Part shown: one piece after another, positions 34,301 through 48,300 of the stretch | Position numbering within the stretch: the first letter of the stretch is position 1 | Layout of the letters: every line of letters starts with the position of its first letter | DNA from: Sipunculus nudus | Taxonomy: Eukaryota; Annelida; Sipuncula; Golfingiida; Sipunculidae | Length of the DNA stretch: 64,000 nucleotides | Direction of reading: 5' to 3' | Assembly (NCBI GenBank): GCA_026874595.1 | Contig: CM049311.1 | Coordinates: 77,760,453-77,824,452, forward strand | Notes under the pieces: model-generated | The model's database searches: none | Told to the model about the DNA's origin: nothing | The model's input: only the letters and a program-made list of their open reading frames with translations | Translations under genes and position numbers: made by a program

Positions 34301-36320
34301 AGTTTGAAAGAATAAACGAAACCTTTTACTTGAACGGGGTTGGGATCTGTACAAATTTTGTCGAATTATTAGCAACGAAGTTAAAATATAAAAAAAATTT
34401 AATAGCTGTGCTAGGCATTGTCACTGTACATAAATATATTACGTTAAATTGAAATGTCTTCATTAGCAATGGAGAAGTTAAATGAACCTAACAAAAAAAA
34501 ACTCTAATCTGGCTTGGTCATGGAAAACGGGGGCCTGTGATCTCGACCTGTGCCTTTCTGGTCCCAGAATCATAGTTTGGGGGGGGGGGGGGAGGGGGGG
34601 TTAACGACCACCTATACAATACATATTTGTAATATGAAAACAATCGAGTAAGTGGTTGCCGAGTTACAAAGAGTAAACAAAAACTTAAACCCTTAGCTTG
34701 GTTGGGGTCTGTACAAGGTGTGCCTAATTACTGGTCCAGAAATTATAACATGGTGAAAACTTTTATAGCTGTGATAGGTATTGTAACTGTTCATCAGTGT
34801 ATAAAGTTCAATTGAAATGGCTTTATTAACAATTGAGAAAGAAACCTTACAAAAAAAATTTCAACTGGCTTGTTCAGGGACAACGTCGGTATATGATCTT
34901 GTCCTTTTTGTCCCTAATTTATAGGAGGATATCTAACCCCCTATGCAATACATATGTTTCATATGAAAGCAATAGGGTCAGTGGTTGCCTAGTTATATAG
35001 TGTAAACAAAACTTTAACCTGAACTGGCTTGGGATCTTTATAAAAGTTGTCAAATAACTGGCCCAGAAATTAAAATATGTGAGGGTATAAGTGTTTGCCG
35101 AGTTTGAAAGAATAAACGAAACCTTTAACTTGAACTGGGTTGGGATCTATACAAATTTTGTCTAATTACTAGCCCAGCAATTAACATATTGTAAAACACC
35201 TTTAATAGCTGTGCTAGGTATTGTCACTGTACATAAATATATTACGTTTAATTGAAATGTCTTCATTGGCAATGGAGAAGTTAAGTGAACCTAACAAAAA
35301 AACTCTAATCTGGCTTGGTCATGGAATACGGGGGCCTGTGATCTTGACCTGTGGCTTTCTGGTCCCAAAATCATAGTTTTTTTTTTGGGGGGGGGGGGTG
35401 ATTAACGACCACCTATACAATACATATTTGTAATATGAAAACAATCGAGTAAGTGGTTGCCGAGTTACAAAGAGTAAACAAAAACTTTAACCCTTAGCTT
35501 GGTTGGGGTCTGTACAAGGTGTGCCTAATTACTGGTCCAGAAATTAGAACATGGTGAAAACTTTTATAGCTGTGATAGGTATTGTCACTGTTCATCAGTG
35601 TATAAAGTTCAATTGAAATGGCTTTATTAACAATTGAAAAATAAACCTTACAAAAAAATTTCAACTGGCTTGTTCAGGGACAACGTCGGTATATGATCTT
35701 GTCCTTTTTGTCCCTAATTTATAGGAGGATATCTAACCCCCTATGCAATACATATGGTCAATATGAAAGCGAAAGGGTCAGTTGTTGCCGAGATATAAAG
35801 ATTAAACAAAACTTTAACCTGCGCTGCCTTATGATCTGTACAAAATTTGTTAAATTGCTGGCCCAGAAATTAAAATATGTGTGGGTAAGTGGTAGCCGAG
35901 ATATAAAGAATAAACGTTACCTTTAACCTGAACTGGGTTAGAATCTGTACAAATTTTGTCTAATTACTAGCCCGTCAATAAAAATATTGTAAAACACTTT
36001 TAATAGCTGTGCTAGGTATTGTCACTGTACATCAGGGTATAAATTTCAATTAAAATGTCGTCAGTAGCACTGGAGAAATAAGCCTAACAAAAAAAAAACT
36101 TTAATCTGGCATTTTCAGGGACAACGTCGGCCAGTGATCTTGCCCTATTGGTCCCCAAATCATAGGTGCGTTTCTTACCCGCCATGCAATACATATGTTT
36201 CATATAAAAGCAATATGGTCAGTGGTTGCCGAGTTATAAAGTGTAAACAAAACTTTAACCTGAGCTGGCTTGGGATCTTTACAAAAGTTGTCAAATAACT
36301 GGCCCAGAAATTAAAATATG
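28309..36320 (+). repeat. Satellite array, transitional zone with 2.77-kb RTP modules
   Basis: Poly-G tracts of recognisable flanks come in a fixed order. R has 'gacggggtggg' before and 'agattataaag' after; T has 'catagtttggg' and 'ttaacgacc'; P has a T run before the G run. R, T and P tracts lie at 31,081, 31,814 and 32,615, then at 33,851, 34,578 and 35,385, with the next R at 36,618, so the module is 2,767-2,770 bp. Copies differ by a few substitutions and by homopolymer lengths. The preceding stretch (27,107-31,081) is R, N, T, T, P, a longer variant of 3.97 kb. Within each module the P-to-R interval (1,236 bp) contains two extra monomers without a G tract. Confidence 0.9.
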
Positions 36321-39300
36321 TGAGGGTATAAGTGTTTGCCGAGTTTGAAAGAATAAACGAAACCTTTTACTTGAACTGGGTTGGGATCTGTACAAATTTT
36401 GTCGAATTATTAGCAACGAAGTTGAAATATTAAAAAAATTAATAACTGGGCTAGGTATTGTCACTGAACATAAATGTATTACGTTTAATTGAAATGTCTT
36501 CATTAGCAATGGAGAAGTTAAATGAGACTAACAAAAAAAACTCTAATCTGGCTTGGTCATGGACAACGGTGGCCTGTTATCTTGACCTGTGCCTTTCTGA
36601 TCCCCAAATCATAGGACGGGGTGGGGGGGGGGGGAGATTATAAAGACCACTTATACAATACATATTTGTAATATGAAAACAATCGAGTAAGTGGTTGCCG
36701 AGTTACAAAGAGTAAACAAAATCTTAAACCTGAGCTGGGTTTGGGTTTGTACAAATTGTGCCTAATTACTAGTCCAGAAATTATAATATGGTTTTAATAG
36801 CTATCAATGGAAAAATAAGCCTAACAAATAATCTTTAAACTGGCTTGTTCACGGACAACGTCAGTATGTAATCTTGTCTTTTTGTCCCTAATTCATAGGA
36901 GGATTTTAACCCCCTATGCAGTACATACGTTGCATATGAAAGCCAGAGGGTCAGTGTTTGTCGAGTTATAAAGTGTTAACAAAACTTTAACCTGACCTGG
37001 CTTGGGATCTTTACAAAATTTGTCAAATAACTGGCCCAGAAATTAAAATGTGTGAGGGTATAAGTGTTTGCCGAGTTTGAAAGAATAAACGAAACCTTTT
37101 ACTTGAACGGGGTTGGGATCTGTACAAATTTTGTCGAATTATTAGGAACGAAGTTAAAATATAAAAAAATTTAATAGCTGTGCTAGGCATTGTCACTGTA
37201 CATAAATATATTACGTTAAATTGAAATGTCTTCATTAGCAATGGAGAAGTTAAGTGAACCTAACAAAAAAAAAAACTCTAATCTGGCTTGGTCATGGTAA
37301 AACGGGGGCCTGTGATCTCGACCTGTGCCTTTCTGGTCCCAGAATCATAGTTTGGGGGGGGGGGGGGGGGGGTTAACGACCACCTATACAATACATATTT
37401 GTAATATGAAAACAATCGAGTAAGTGGTTGCCGAGTTACAAAGAGTAAACAAAAACTTAAACCCTTAGCTTGGTTGGGGTCTGTACAAGGTGTGCCTAAT
37501 TACTGGTCCAGAAATTATAACATGGTGAAAACTTTTATAGCTGTGATAGGTATTGTCACTGTTCATCAGTGTATAAAGTTCAATTGAAATGGCTTTATTA
37601 ACAATTGAGAAAGAAACCTTACAAAAAAAATTTCAACTGGCTTGTTCAGGGACAACGTCGGTATATGATCTTGTCCTTTTTGTCCCTAATTTATAGGAGG
37701 ATATCTAACCCCCTATGCAATACATATGTTTCATATGAAAGCAATAGGGTCAGTGGTTGCCTAGTTATATAGTGTAAACAAAACTTTAACCTGAACTGGC
37801 TTGGGATCTTTACAAAAGTTGTCAAATAACTGGCCCAGAAATTAAAATATGTGAGGGTATAAGTGTTTGCCGAGTTTGAAAGAATAAACGAAACCTTTAA
37901 CTTGAACTGGGTTGGGATCTATACAAATTTTGTCTAATTACTAGCCCAGCAATTAACATATTGTAAAACACCTTTAATAGCTGTGCTAGGTATTGTCACT
38001 GTACATAAATATATTACGTTTAATTGAAATGTCTTCATTAGCAATGGAGAAGTTAAATGAGACTAACAAAAAAAAACTCTAATCTGGCTTGGTCATGGAC
38101 AACGGTGGCCTGTGATCTTGACCTGTGCCTTTCTGATCCCCAAATCATAGGACGGGGTGGGGGGGGGGGGGGTGGGGGGATTAATGACCACCTAAATAAC
38201 ACTTATTTGTAATATGAAAACAATCGAGTAAGTGGTTGCCGAGTTACAAATAGAAAACAAAACTTTAACCTTGGTTGGGGTCTGTACAAATTGTTTTGGA
38301 TCTTTTCAAAATTTGTCCAATTACTGGCCCAGAAATTAAATTATGTGAGGGTAAGTGTTTGCCGAGTTATAAAAATAAACGAAACCTTTAACTTGAACTG
38401 GATTGGGAACTAAACAAATTTTGTCTAATTATTAGCAAAGAAATTAAAATATAATAAAAACATTTAATAGCTGTGCTAGGTATTGCCACTGTACATAAAT
38501 ATATTACGTTAAATTGAAATGTCTTCAATAGCAATGGAGAAGTTAAGTGAACCTAACAAAAAAAACTCTAATCTGGCTTGGTCATGGACAACGTTGGCCT
38601 GTGATCTTGACCTGTGCCTTTCTGATCCACAAATCATAGGACGGGGTGGGGGGGATTAATGACCACCTAAATAACACTTATTTGTAATATGAAAACAATC
38701 GAGTGAGTGGTTGCCGAGTTACAAAGAGTAAACAAAAACTTTAACCTTGGTTGGGGTCTGTACAAATTGTTTTGGATCTTTTCAAAATTTGTCCAATTAC
38801 TGGCCCAGAAATTAAATTATGTGAGGGTAAGTGTTTGCCGAGTTATAAAAATAAACGAAACCTTTAACTTGAACTGGATTGGGATCTGTACAAATTTTGT
38901 CGAATTATTAGCAACGAAGTTGAAATATTAAAAAAAATTAATAACTGGGCAAGGTATTGTCACTGAACATAAATGTATTACGTTTAATTGAAATGTCTTC
39001 ATTAGCAATGGAGAAGTTAAATGAGACTAACAAAAAAAAACTCTAATCTGGCTTGGTCATGGACAACGGTGGCCTGTTATCTTGACCTGTGCCTTTCTGA
39101 TCCCCAAATCATAGGACGGGGTGGGGGGGGGGGGAGATTATACAGACCACTTATACAATACATATTTGTAATATGAAAACAATCGAGTAAGTGGTTGCCG
39201 AGTTACAAAGAGTAAACAAAATCTTAAACCTGAGCTGGGTTTGGGTTTGTACAAATTGTGCCTAATTACTAGTCCAGAAATTATAATATGGTTTTAATAG

Positions 39301-42300
39301 CTATCAATGGAAAAATAAGCCTAACAAATAATCTTTAAACTGGCTTGTTCACGGACAACGTCAGTATGTAATCTTGTCTTTTTGTCCCTAATTCATAGGA
39401 GGATTTTTAACCCCCTATGCAGTACATACGTTGCATATGAAAGCAAAAGGGTCAGTGTTTGTCGAGTTATAAAGTGTTAACAAAACTTTAACCTGATCGG
39501 CTTGGGATCTTTACAAAATTTGTCAAATAACTGGCCCAGAAATTAAAATGTGTGAGGGTATAAGTGTTTGCCGAGTTTGAAAGAATAAACGAAACCTTTT
39601 ACTTGAACGGGGTTGGGATCTGTACAAATTTTGTCGAATTATTAGCAACGAAGTTAAAATATAAAAAAAATTTAATAGCTGTGCTAGGCATTGTCACTGT
39701 ACATAAATATATTACGTTAAATTGAAATGTCTTCATTAGCAATGGAGAAGTTATCTCCTAACAAAAAAAAAACTCTAATCTGGCTTGGTCATGGTAAAAC
39801 GGGGGCCTGTGATCTCGACCTGTGCCTTTCTGGTCCCAGAATCATAGTTTGGGGGGGGGGGGGGGTTAACGACCACCTATACAATACATATTTGTAATAT
39901 GAAAACAATCGAGTAAGTGGTTGCCGAGTTACAAAGAGTAAACAAAAACTTAAACCCTTAGCTTGGTTGGGGTCTGTACAAGGTGTGCCTAATTACTGGT
40001 CCAGAAATTATAACATGGTGAAAACTTTTATAGCTGTGATAGGTATTGTCACTGTTCATCAGTGTATAAAGTTCAATTGAAATGGCTTTATTAACAATTG
40101 AGAAAGAAACCTTACAAAAAAAATTTCAACTGGCTTGTTCAGGGACAACGTCGGTATATGATCTTGTCCTTTTTGTCCCTAATTTATAGGAGGATATCTA
40201 ACCCCCTATGCAATACATATGTTTCATATGAAAGCAATAGGGTCAGTGGTTGCCTAGTTATATAGTGTAAACAAAACTTTAACCTGAACTGGCTTGGGAT
40301 CTTTACAAAAGTTGTCAAATAACTGGCCCAGAAATTAAAATATGTGAGGGTATAAGTGTTTGCCGAGTTTGAAAGAATAAACGAAACCTTTAACTTGAAC
40401 TGGGTTGGGATCTATACAAATTTTGTCTAATTACTAGCCCAGCAATTAACATATTGTAAAACACCTTTAATAGCTGTGCTAGGTATTGTCACTGTACATA
40501 AATATATTACGTTTAATTGAAATGTCTTCATTAGCAATGGAGAAGTTAAATGAGACTAACAAAAAAAAACTCTAATCTGGCTTGGTCATGGACAACGGTG
40601 GCCTGTGATCTTGACCTGTGCCTTTCTGATCCCCAAATCATAGGACGGGGTGGGGGGGGGGGGGGGTGGGGGGATTAATGACCACCTAAATAACACTTAT
40701 TTGTAATATGAAAACAATCGAGTAAGTGGTTGCCGAGTTACAAATAGAAAACAAAACTTTAACCTTGGTTGGGGTCTGTACAAATTGTTTTGGATCTTTT
40801 CAAAATTTGTCCAATTACTGGCCCAGAAATTAAATTATGTGAGGGTAAGTGTTTGCCGAGTTATAAAAATAAACGAAACCTTTAACTTGAACTGGATTGG
40901 GAACTAAACAAATTTTGTCTAATTATTAGCAAAGAAATTAAAATATAATAAAAACATTTAATAGCTGTGCTAGGTATTGCCACTGTACATAAATATATTA
41001 CGTTAAATTGAAATGTCTTCAATAGCAATGGAGAAGTTAAGTGAACCTAACAAAAAAAACTCTAATCTGGCTTGGTCATGGACAACGTTGGCCTGTGATC
41101 TTGACCTGTGCCTTTCTGATCCTCAAATCATAGGACGGGGTGGGGGGGATTAATGACCACCTAAATAACACTTATTTGTAATATGAAAACAATCGAGTAA
41201 GTGGTTGCCGAGTTACAAAGAGTAAACAAAAACTTTAACCTTGGTTGGGGTCTGTACAAATTGTTTTGGATCTTTTCAAAATTTGTCCAATTACTGGCCC
41301 AGAAATTAAATTATGTGAGGGTAAGTGTTTGCCGAGTTATAAAAATAAACGAAACCTTTAACTTGAACTGGATTGGGATCTGTACAAATTTTGTCGAATT
41401 ATTAGCAACGAAGTTGAAATATTAAAAAAAATTAATAACTGGGCTAGGTATTGTCACTGAACATAAATGTATTACGTTTAATTGAAATGTCTTCATTAGC
41501 AATGGAGAAGTTAAATGAGACTAACAAAAAAAAACTCTAATCTGGCTTGGTCATGGACAACGGTGGCCTGTTATCTTGACCTGTGCCTTTCTGATCCCCA
41601 AATCATAGGACGGGGTGGGGGGGGGGGGGGGGAGATTATACAGACCACTTATACAATACATATTTGTAATATGAAAACAATCGAGTAAGTGGTTGCCGAG
41701 TTACAAAGAGTAAACAAAATCTTAAACCTGAGCTGGGTTTGGGTTTGTACAAATTGTGCCTAATTACTAGTCCAGAAATTATAATATGGTTTTAATAGCT
41801 ATCAATGGAAAAATAAGCCTAACAAATAATCTTTAAACTGGCTTGTTCACGGACAACGTCAGTATGTAATCTTGTCTTTTTGTCCCTAATTCATAGGAGG
41901 ATTTTTAACCCCCTATGCAGTACATACGTTGCATATGAAAGCAAAAGGGTCAGTGTTTGTCGAGTTATAAAGTGTTAACAAAACTTTAACCTGATCGGCT
42001 TGGGATCTTTACAAAATTTGTCAAATAACTGGCCCAGAAATTAAAATGTGTGAGGGTATAAGTGTTTGCCGAGTTTGAAAGAATAAACGAAACCTTTTAC
42101 TTGAACGGGGTTGGGATCTGTACAAATTTTGTCGAATTATTAGCAACGAAGTTAAAATATAAAAAAAATTTAATAGCTGTGCTAGGCATTGTCACTGTAC
42201 ATAAATATATTACGTTAAATTGAAATGTCTTCATTAGCAATGGAGAAGTTATCTCCTAACAAAAAAAAAACTCTAATCTGGCTTGGTCATGGAAAACGGG

Positions 42301-45300
42301 GGCCTGTGATCTCGACCTGTGCCTTTCTGGTCCCAGAATCATAGTTTGGGGGGGGGGGGGTTACATCCACCTATACAATACATATTTGTAATATGAAAAC
42401 AATCGAGTAAGTGGTTGCCGAGTTACAAAGAGTAAACAAAAACTTAAACCCTTAGCTTGGTTGGGGTCTGTACAAGGTGTGCCTAATTACTGGTCCAGAA
42501 ATTATAACATGGTGAAAACTTTTATAGCTGTGATAGGTATTGTCACTGTTCATCAGTGTATAAAGTTCAATTGAAATGGCTTTATTAACAATTGAGAAAG
42601 AAACCTTACAAAAAAAATTTCAACTGGCTTGTTCAGGGACAACGTCGGTATATGATCTTGTCCTTTTTGTCCCTAATTTATAGGAGGATATCTAACCCCC
42701 TATGCAATACATATGTTTCATATGAAAGCAATAGGGTCAGTGGTTGCCTAGTTATATAGTGTAAACAAAACTTTAACCTGAACTGGCTTGGGATCTTTAC
42801 AAAAGTTATCAAATAACTAGCCCAGAAATTAAAATATGTGAGGGTATAAGTGTTTGCCGAGTTTGAAAGAATAAACGAAACCTTTTACTTGAACGGGGTT
42901 GGGATCTGTACAAATTTTGTCGAATTATTAGCAACGAAGTTAAAATATAAAAAAAATTTAATAGCTGTGCTAGGCATTGTCACTGTACATAAATATATTA
43001 CGTTAAATTGAAATGTCTTCATTAGCAATGGAGAAGTTAAGTGAACCTAACAAAAAAAAACTCTAATCTGGCTTGGTCATGGAAAACGGGGGCCTGTGAT
43101 CTCGACCTGTGCCTTTCTGGTCCCAGAATCATAGTTTGGGGGGGGGGGGGGGTTAACGACCACCTATACAATACATATTTGTAATATGAAAACAATCGAG
43201 TAAGTGGTTGCCGAGTTACAAAGAGTAAACAAAAACTTAAACCCTTAGCTTGGTTGGGGTCTGTACAAGGTGTGCCTAATTACTGGTCCAGAAATTATAA
43301 CATGGTGAAAACTTTTATAGCTGTGATAGGTATTGTAACTGTTCATCAGTGTATAAAGTTCAATTGAAATGGCTTTATTAACAATTGAGAAAGAAACCTT
43401 ACAAAAAAAATTTCAACTGGCTTGTTCAGGGACAACGTCGGTATATGATCTTGTCCTTTTTGTCCCTAATTTATAGGAGGATATCTAACCCCCTATGCAA
43501 TACATATGTTTCATATGAAAGCAATAGGGTCAGTGGTTGCCTAGTTATATAGTGTAAACAAAACTTTAACCTGAACTGGCTTGGGATCTTTATAAAAGTT
43601 GTCAAATAACTGGCCCAGAAATTAAAATATGTGAGGGTATAAGTGTTTGCCGAGTTTGAAAGAATAAACGAAACCTTTAACTTGAACTGGGTTGGGATCT
43701 ATACAAATTTTGTCTAATTACTAGCCCAGCAATTAACATATTGTAAAACACCTTTAATAGCTGTGCTAGGTATTGTCACTGTACATAAATATATTACGTT
43801 TAATTGAAATGTCTTCATTGGCAATGGAGAAGTTAAGTGAACCTAACAAAAAAACTCTAATCTGGCTTGGTCATGGAATACGGGGGCCTGTGATCTTGAC
43901 CTGTGGCTTTCTGGTCCCAAAATCATAGTTTTTTTTGGGGGGGGGGGGGGGTGATTAACGACCACCTATACAATACATATTTGTAATATGAAAACAATCG
44001 AGTAAGTGGTTGCCGAGTTACAAAGAGTAAACAAAAACTTTAACCCTTAGCTTGGTTGGGGTCTGTACAAGGTGTGCCTAATTACTGGTCCAGAAATTAG
44101 AACATGGTGAAAACTTTTATAGCTGTGATAGGTATTGTCACTGTTCATCAGTGTATAAAGTTCAATTGAAATGGCTTTATTAACAATTGAAAAATAAACC
44201 TTACAAAAAAATTTCAACTGGCTTGTTCAGGGACAACGTCGGTATATGATCTTGTCCTTTTTGTCCCTAATTTATAGGAGGATATCTAACCCCCTATGCA
44301 ATACATATGGTCAATATGAAAGCGAAAGGGTCAGTTGTTGCCGAGATATAAAGATTAAACAAAACTTTAACCTGCGCTGCCTTATGATCTGTACAAAATT
44401 TGTTAAATTGCTGGCCCAGAAATTAAAATATGTGTGGGTAAGTGGTAGCCGAGATATAAAGAATAAACGTTACCTTTAACCTGAACTGGGTTAGAATCTG
44501 TACAAATTTTGTCTAATTACTAGCCCGTCAATAAAAATATTGTAAAACACTTTTAATAGCTGTGCTAGGTATTGTCACTGTACATCAGGGTATAAAGTTC
44601 AATTAAAATGTCGTCAGTAGCACTGGAGAAATAAGCCTAACAAAAAAAAACTTTAATCTGGCATTTTCAGGGACAACGTCGGCCAGTGATCTTGCCCTAT
44701 TGGTCCCCAAATCATAGGTGCGTTTCTTACCCGCCATGCAATACATATGTTTCATATAAAAGCAATATGGTCAGTGGTTGCCGAGTTATAAAGTGTAAAC
44801 AAAACTTTAACCTGAGCTGGCTTGGGATCTTTACAAAAGTTGTCAAATAACTGGCCCAGAAATTAAAATATGTGAGGGTATAAGTGTTTGCCGAGTTTGA
44901 AAGAATAAACGAAACCTTTTACTTGAACTGGGTTGGGATCTGTACAAATTTTGTCGAATTATTAGCAACGAAGTTGAAATATTAAAAAAATTAATAACTG
45001 GGCTAGGTATTGTCACTGAACATAAATGTATTACGTTTAATTGAAATGTCTTCATTAGCAATGGAGAAGTTAAATGAGACTAACAAAAAAAACTCTAATC
45101 TGGCTTGGTCATGGACAACGGTGGCCTGTTATCTTGACCTGTGCCTTTCTGATCCCCAAATCATAGGACGGGGTGGGGGGGGGGGGGAGATTATAAAGAC
45201 CACTTATACAATACATATTTGTAATATGAAAACAATCGAGTAAGTGGTTGCCGAGTTACAAAGAGTAAACAAAATCTTAAACCTGAGCTGGGTTTCGGTT

Positions 45301-48300
45301 TGTACAAATTGTGCCTAATTACTAGTCCAGAAATTATAATATGGTTTTAATAGCTATCAATGGAAAAATAAGCCTAACAAATAATCTTTAAACTGGCTTG
45401 TTCACGGACAACGTCAGTATGTAATCTTGTCTTTTTGTCCCTAATTCATAGGAGGATTTTAACCCCCTATGCAGTACATACGTTGCATATGAAAGCCAGA
45501 GGGTCAGTGTTTGTCGAGTTATAAAGTGTTAACAAAACTTTAACCTGACCTGGCTTGGGATCTTTACAAAATTTGTCAAATAACTGGCCCAGAAATTAAA
45601 ATGTGTGAGGGTATAAGTGTTTGCCGAGTTTGAAAGAATAAACGAAACCTTTTACTTGAACGGGGTTGGGATCTGTACAAATTTTGTCGAATTATTAGGA
45701 ACGAAGTTAAAATATAAAAAAATTTAATAGCTGTGCTAGGCATTGTCACTGTACATAAATATATTACGTTAAATTGAAATGTCTTCATTAGCAATGGAGA
45801 AGTTAAGTGAACCTAACAAAAAAAAAAACTCTAATCTGGCTTGGTCATGGTAAAACGGGGGCCTGTGATCTCGACCTGTGCCTTTCTGGTCCCAGAATCA
45901 TAGTTTGGGGGGGGGGGGGGGTTAACGACCACCTATACAATACATATTTGTAATATGAAAACAATCGAGTAAGTGGTTGCCGAGTTACAAAGAGTAAACA
46001 AAAACTTAAACCCTTAGCTTGGTTGGGGTCTGTACAAGGTGTGCCTAATTACTGGTCCAGAAATTATAACATGGTGAAAACTTTTATAGCTGTGATAGGT
46101 ATTGTCACTGTTCATCAGTGTATAAAGTTCAATTGAAATGGCTTTATTAACAATTGAGAAAGAAACCTTACAAAAAAAATTTCAACTGGCTTGTTCAGGG
46201 ACAACGTCGGTATATGATCTTGTCCTTTTTGTCCCTAATTTATAGGAGGATATCTAACCCCCTATGCAATACATATGTTTCATATGAAAGCAATAGGGTC
46301 AGTGGTTGCCTAGTTATATAGTGTAAACAAAACTTTAACCTGAACTGGCTTGGGATCTTTACAAAAGTTGTCAAATAACTGGCCCAGAAATTAAAATATG
46401 TGAGGGTATAAGTGTTTGCCGAGTTTGAAAGAATAAACGAAACCTTTAACTTGAACTGGGTTGGGATCTATACAAATTTTGTCTAATTACTAGCCCAGCA
46501 ATTAACATATTGTAAAACACCTTTAATAGCTGTGCTAGGTATTGTCACTGTACATAAATATATTACGTTTAATTGAAATGTCTTCATTAGCAATGGAGAA
46601 GTTAAATGAGACTAACAAAAAAAAACTCTAATCTGGCTTGGTCATGGACAACGGTGGCCTGTGATCTTGACCTGTGTCTTTCTGATCCCCAAATCATAGG
46701 ACGGGGTGGGGGGGGGGGGGTGGGGGGATTAATGACCACCTAAATAACACTTATTTGTAATATGAAAACAATCGAGTAAGTGGTTGACGAGTTACAAATA
46801 GAAAACAAAACTTTAACCTTGGTTGGGGTCTGTACAAATTGTTTTGGATCTTTTCAAAATTTGTCCAATTACTGGCCCAGAAATTAAATTATGTGAGGGT
46901 AAGTGTTTGCCGAGTTATAAAAATAAACGAAACCTTTAACTTGAACTGGATTGGGAACTAAACAAATTTTGTCTAATTATTAGCAAAGAAATTAAAATAT
47001 AATAAAAACATTTAATAGCTGTGCTAGGTATTGCCACTGTACATAAATATATTACGTTAAATTGAAATGTCTTCAATAGCAATGGAGAAGTTAAGTGAAC
47101 CTAACAAAAAAAACTCTAATCTGGCTTGGTCATGGACAACGTTGGCCTGTGATCTTGACCTGTGCCTTTCTGATCCTCAAATCATAGGACGGGGTGGGGG
47201 GGATTAATGACCACCTAAATAACACTTATTTGTAATATGAAAACAATCGAGTAAGTGGTTGACGAGTTACAAATAGAAAACAAAACTTTAACCTTGGTTG
47301 GGGTCTGTACAAATTGTTTTGGATCTTTTCAAAATTTGTCCAATTACTGGCCCAGAAATTAAATTATGTGAGGGTATAAGTGTTTGCCGAGTTTGAAAGA
47401 ATAAACGAAACCTTTTACTTGAACTGGGTTGGGATCTGTACAAATTTTGTCGAATTATTAGCAACGAAGTTGAAATATTAAAAAAATTAATAACTGGGCT
47501 AGGTATTGTCACTGAACATAAATGTATTACGTTTAATTGAAATGTCTTCATTAGCACTGGAGAAGTTAAATGAGACTAACAAAAAAAACTCTAATCTGGC
47601 TTGGTCATGGACAACGGTGGCCTGTTATCTTGACCTGTGCCTTTCTGATCCCCAAATCATAGGACGGGGTGGGGGGGGGGAGATTATAAAGACCACTTAT
47701 ACAATACATATTTGTAATATGAAAACAATCGAGTAAGTGGTTGCCGAGTTACAAAGAGTAAACAAAATCTTAAACCTGAGCTGGGTTTCGGTTTGTACAA
47801 ATTGTGCCTAATTACTAGTCCAGAAATTATAATATGGTTTTAATAGCTATCAATGGAAAAATAAGCCTAACAAATAATCTTTAAACTGGCTTGTTCACGG
47901 ACAACGTCAGTATGTAATCTTGTCTTTTTGTCCCTAATTCATAGGAGGATTTTAACCCCCTATGCAGTACATACGTTGCATATGAAAGCCAGAGGGTCAG
48001 TGTTTGTCGAGTTATAAAGTGTTAACAAAACTTTAACCTGACCTGGCTTGGGATCTTTACAAAATTTGTCAAATAACTGGCCCAGAAATTAAAATGTGTG
48101 AGGGTATAAGTGTTTGCCGAGTTTGAAAGAATAAACGAAACCTTTTACTTGAACGGGGTTGGGATCTGTACAAATTTTGTCGAATTATTAGGAACGAAGT
48201 TAAAATATAAAAAAATTTAATAGCTGTGCTAGGCATTGTCACTGTACATAAATATATTACGTTAAATTGAAATGTCTTCATTAGCAATGGAGAAGTTAAG

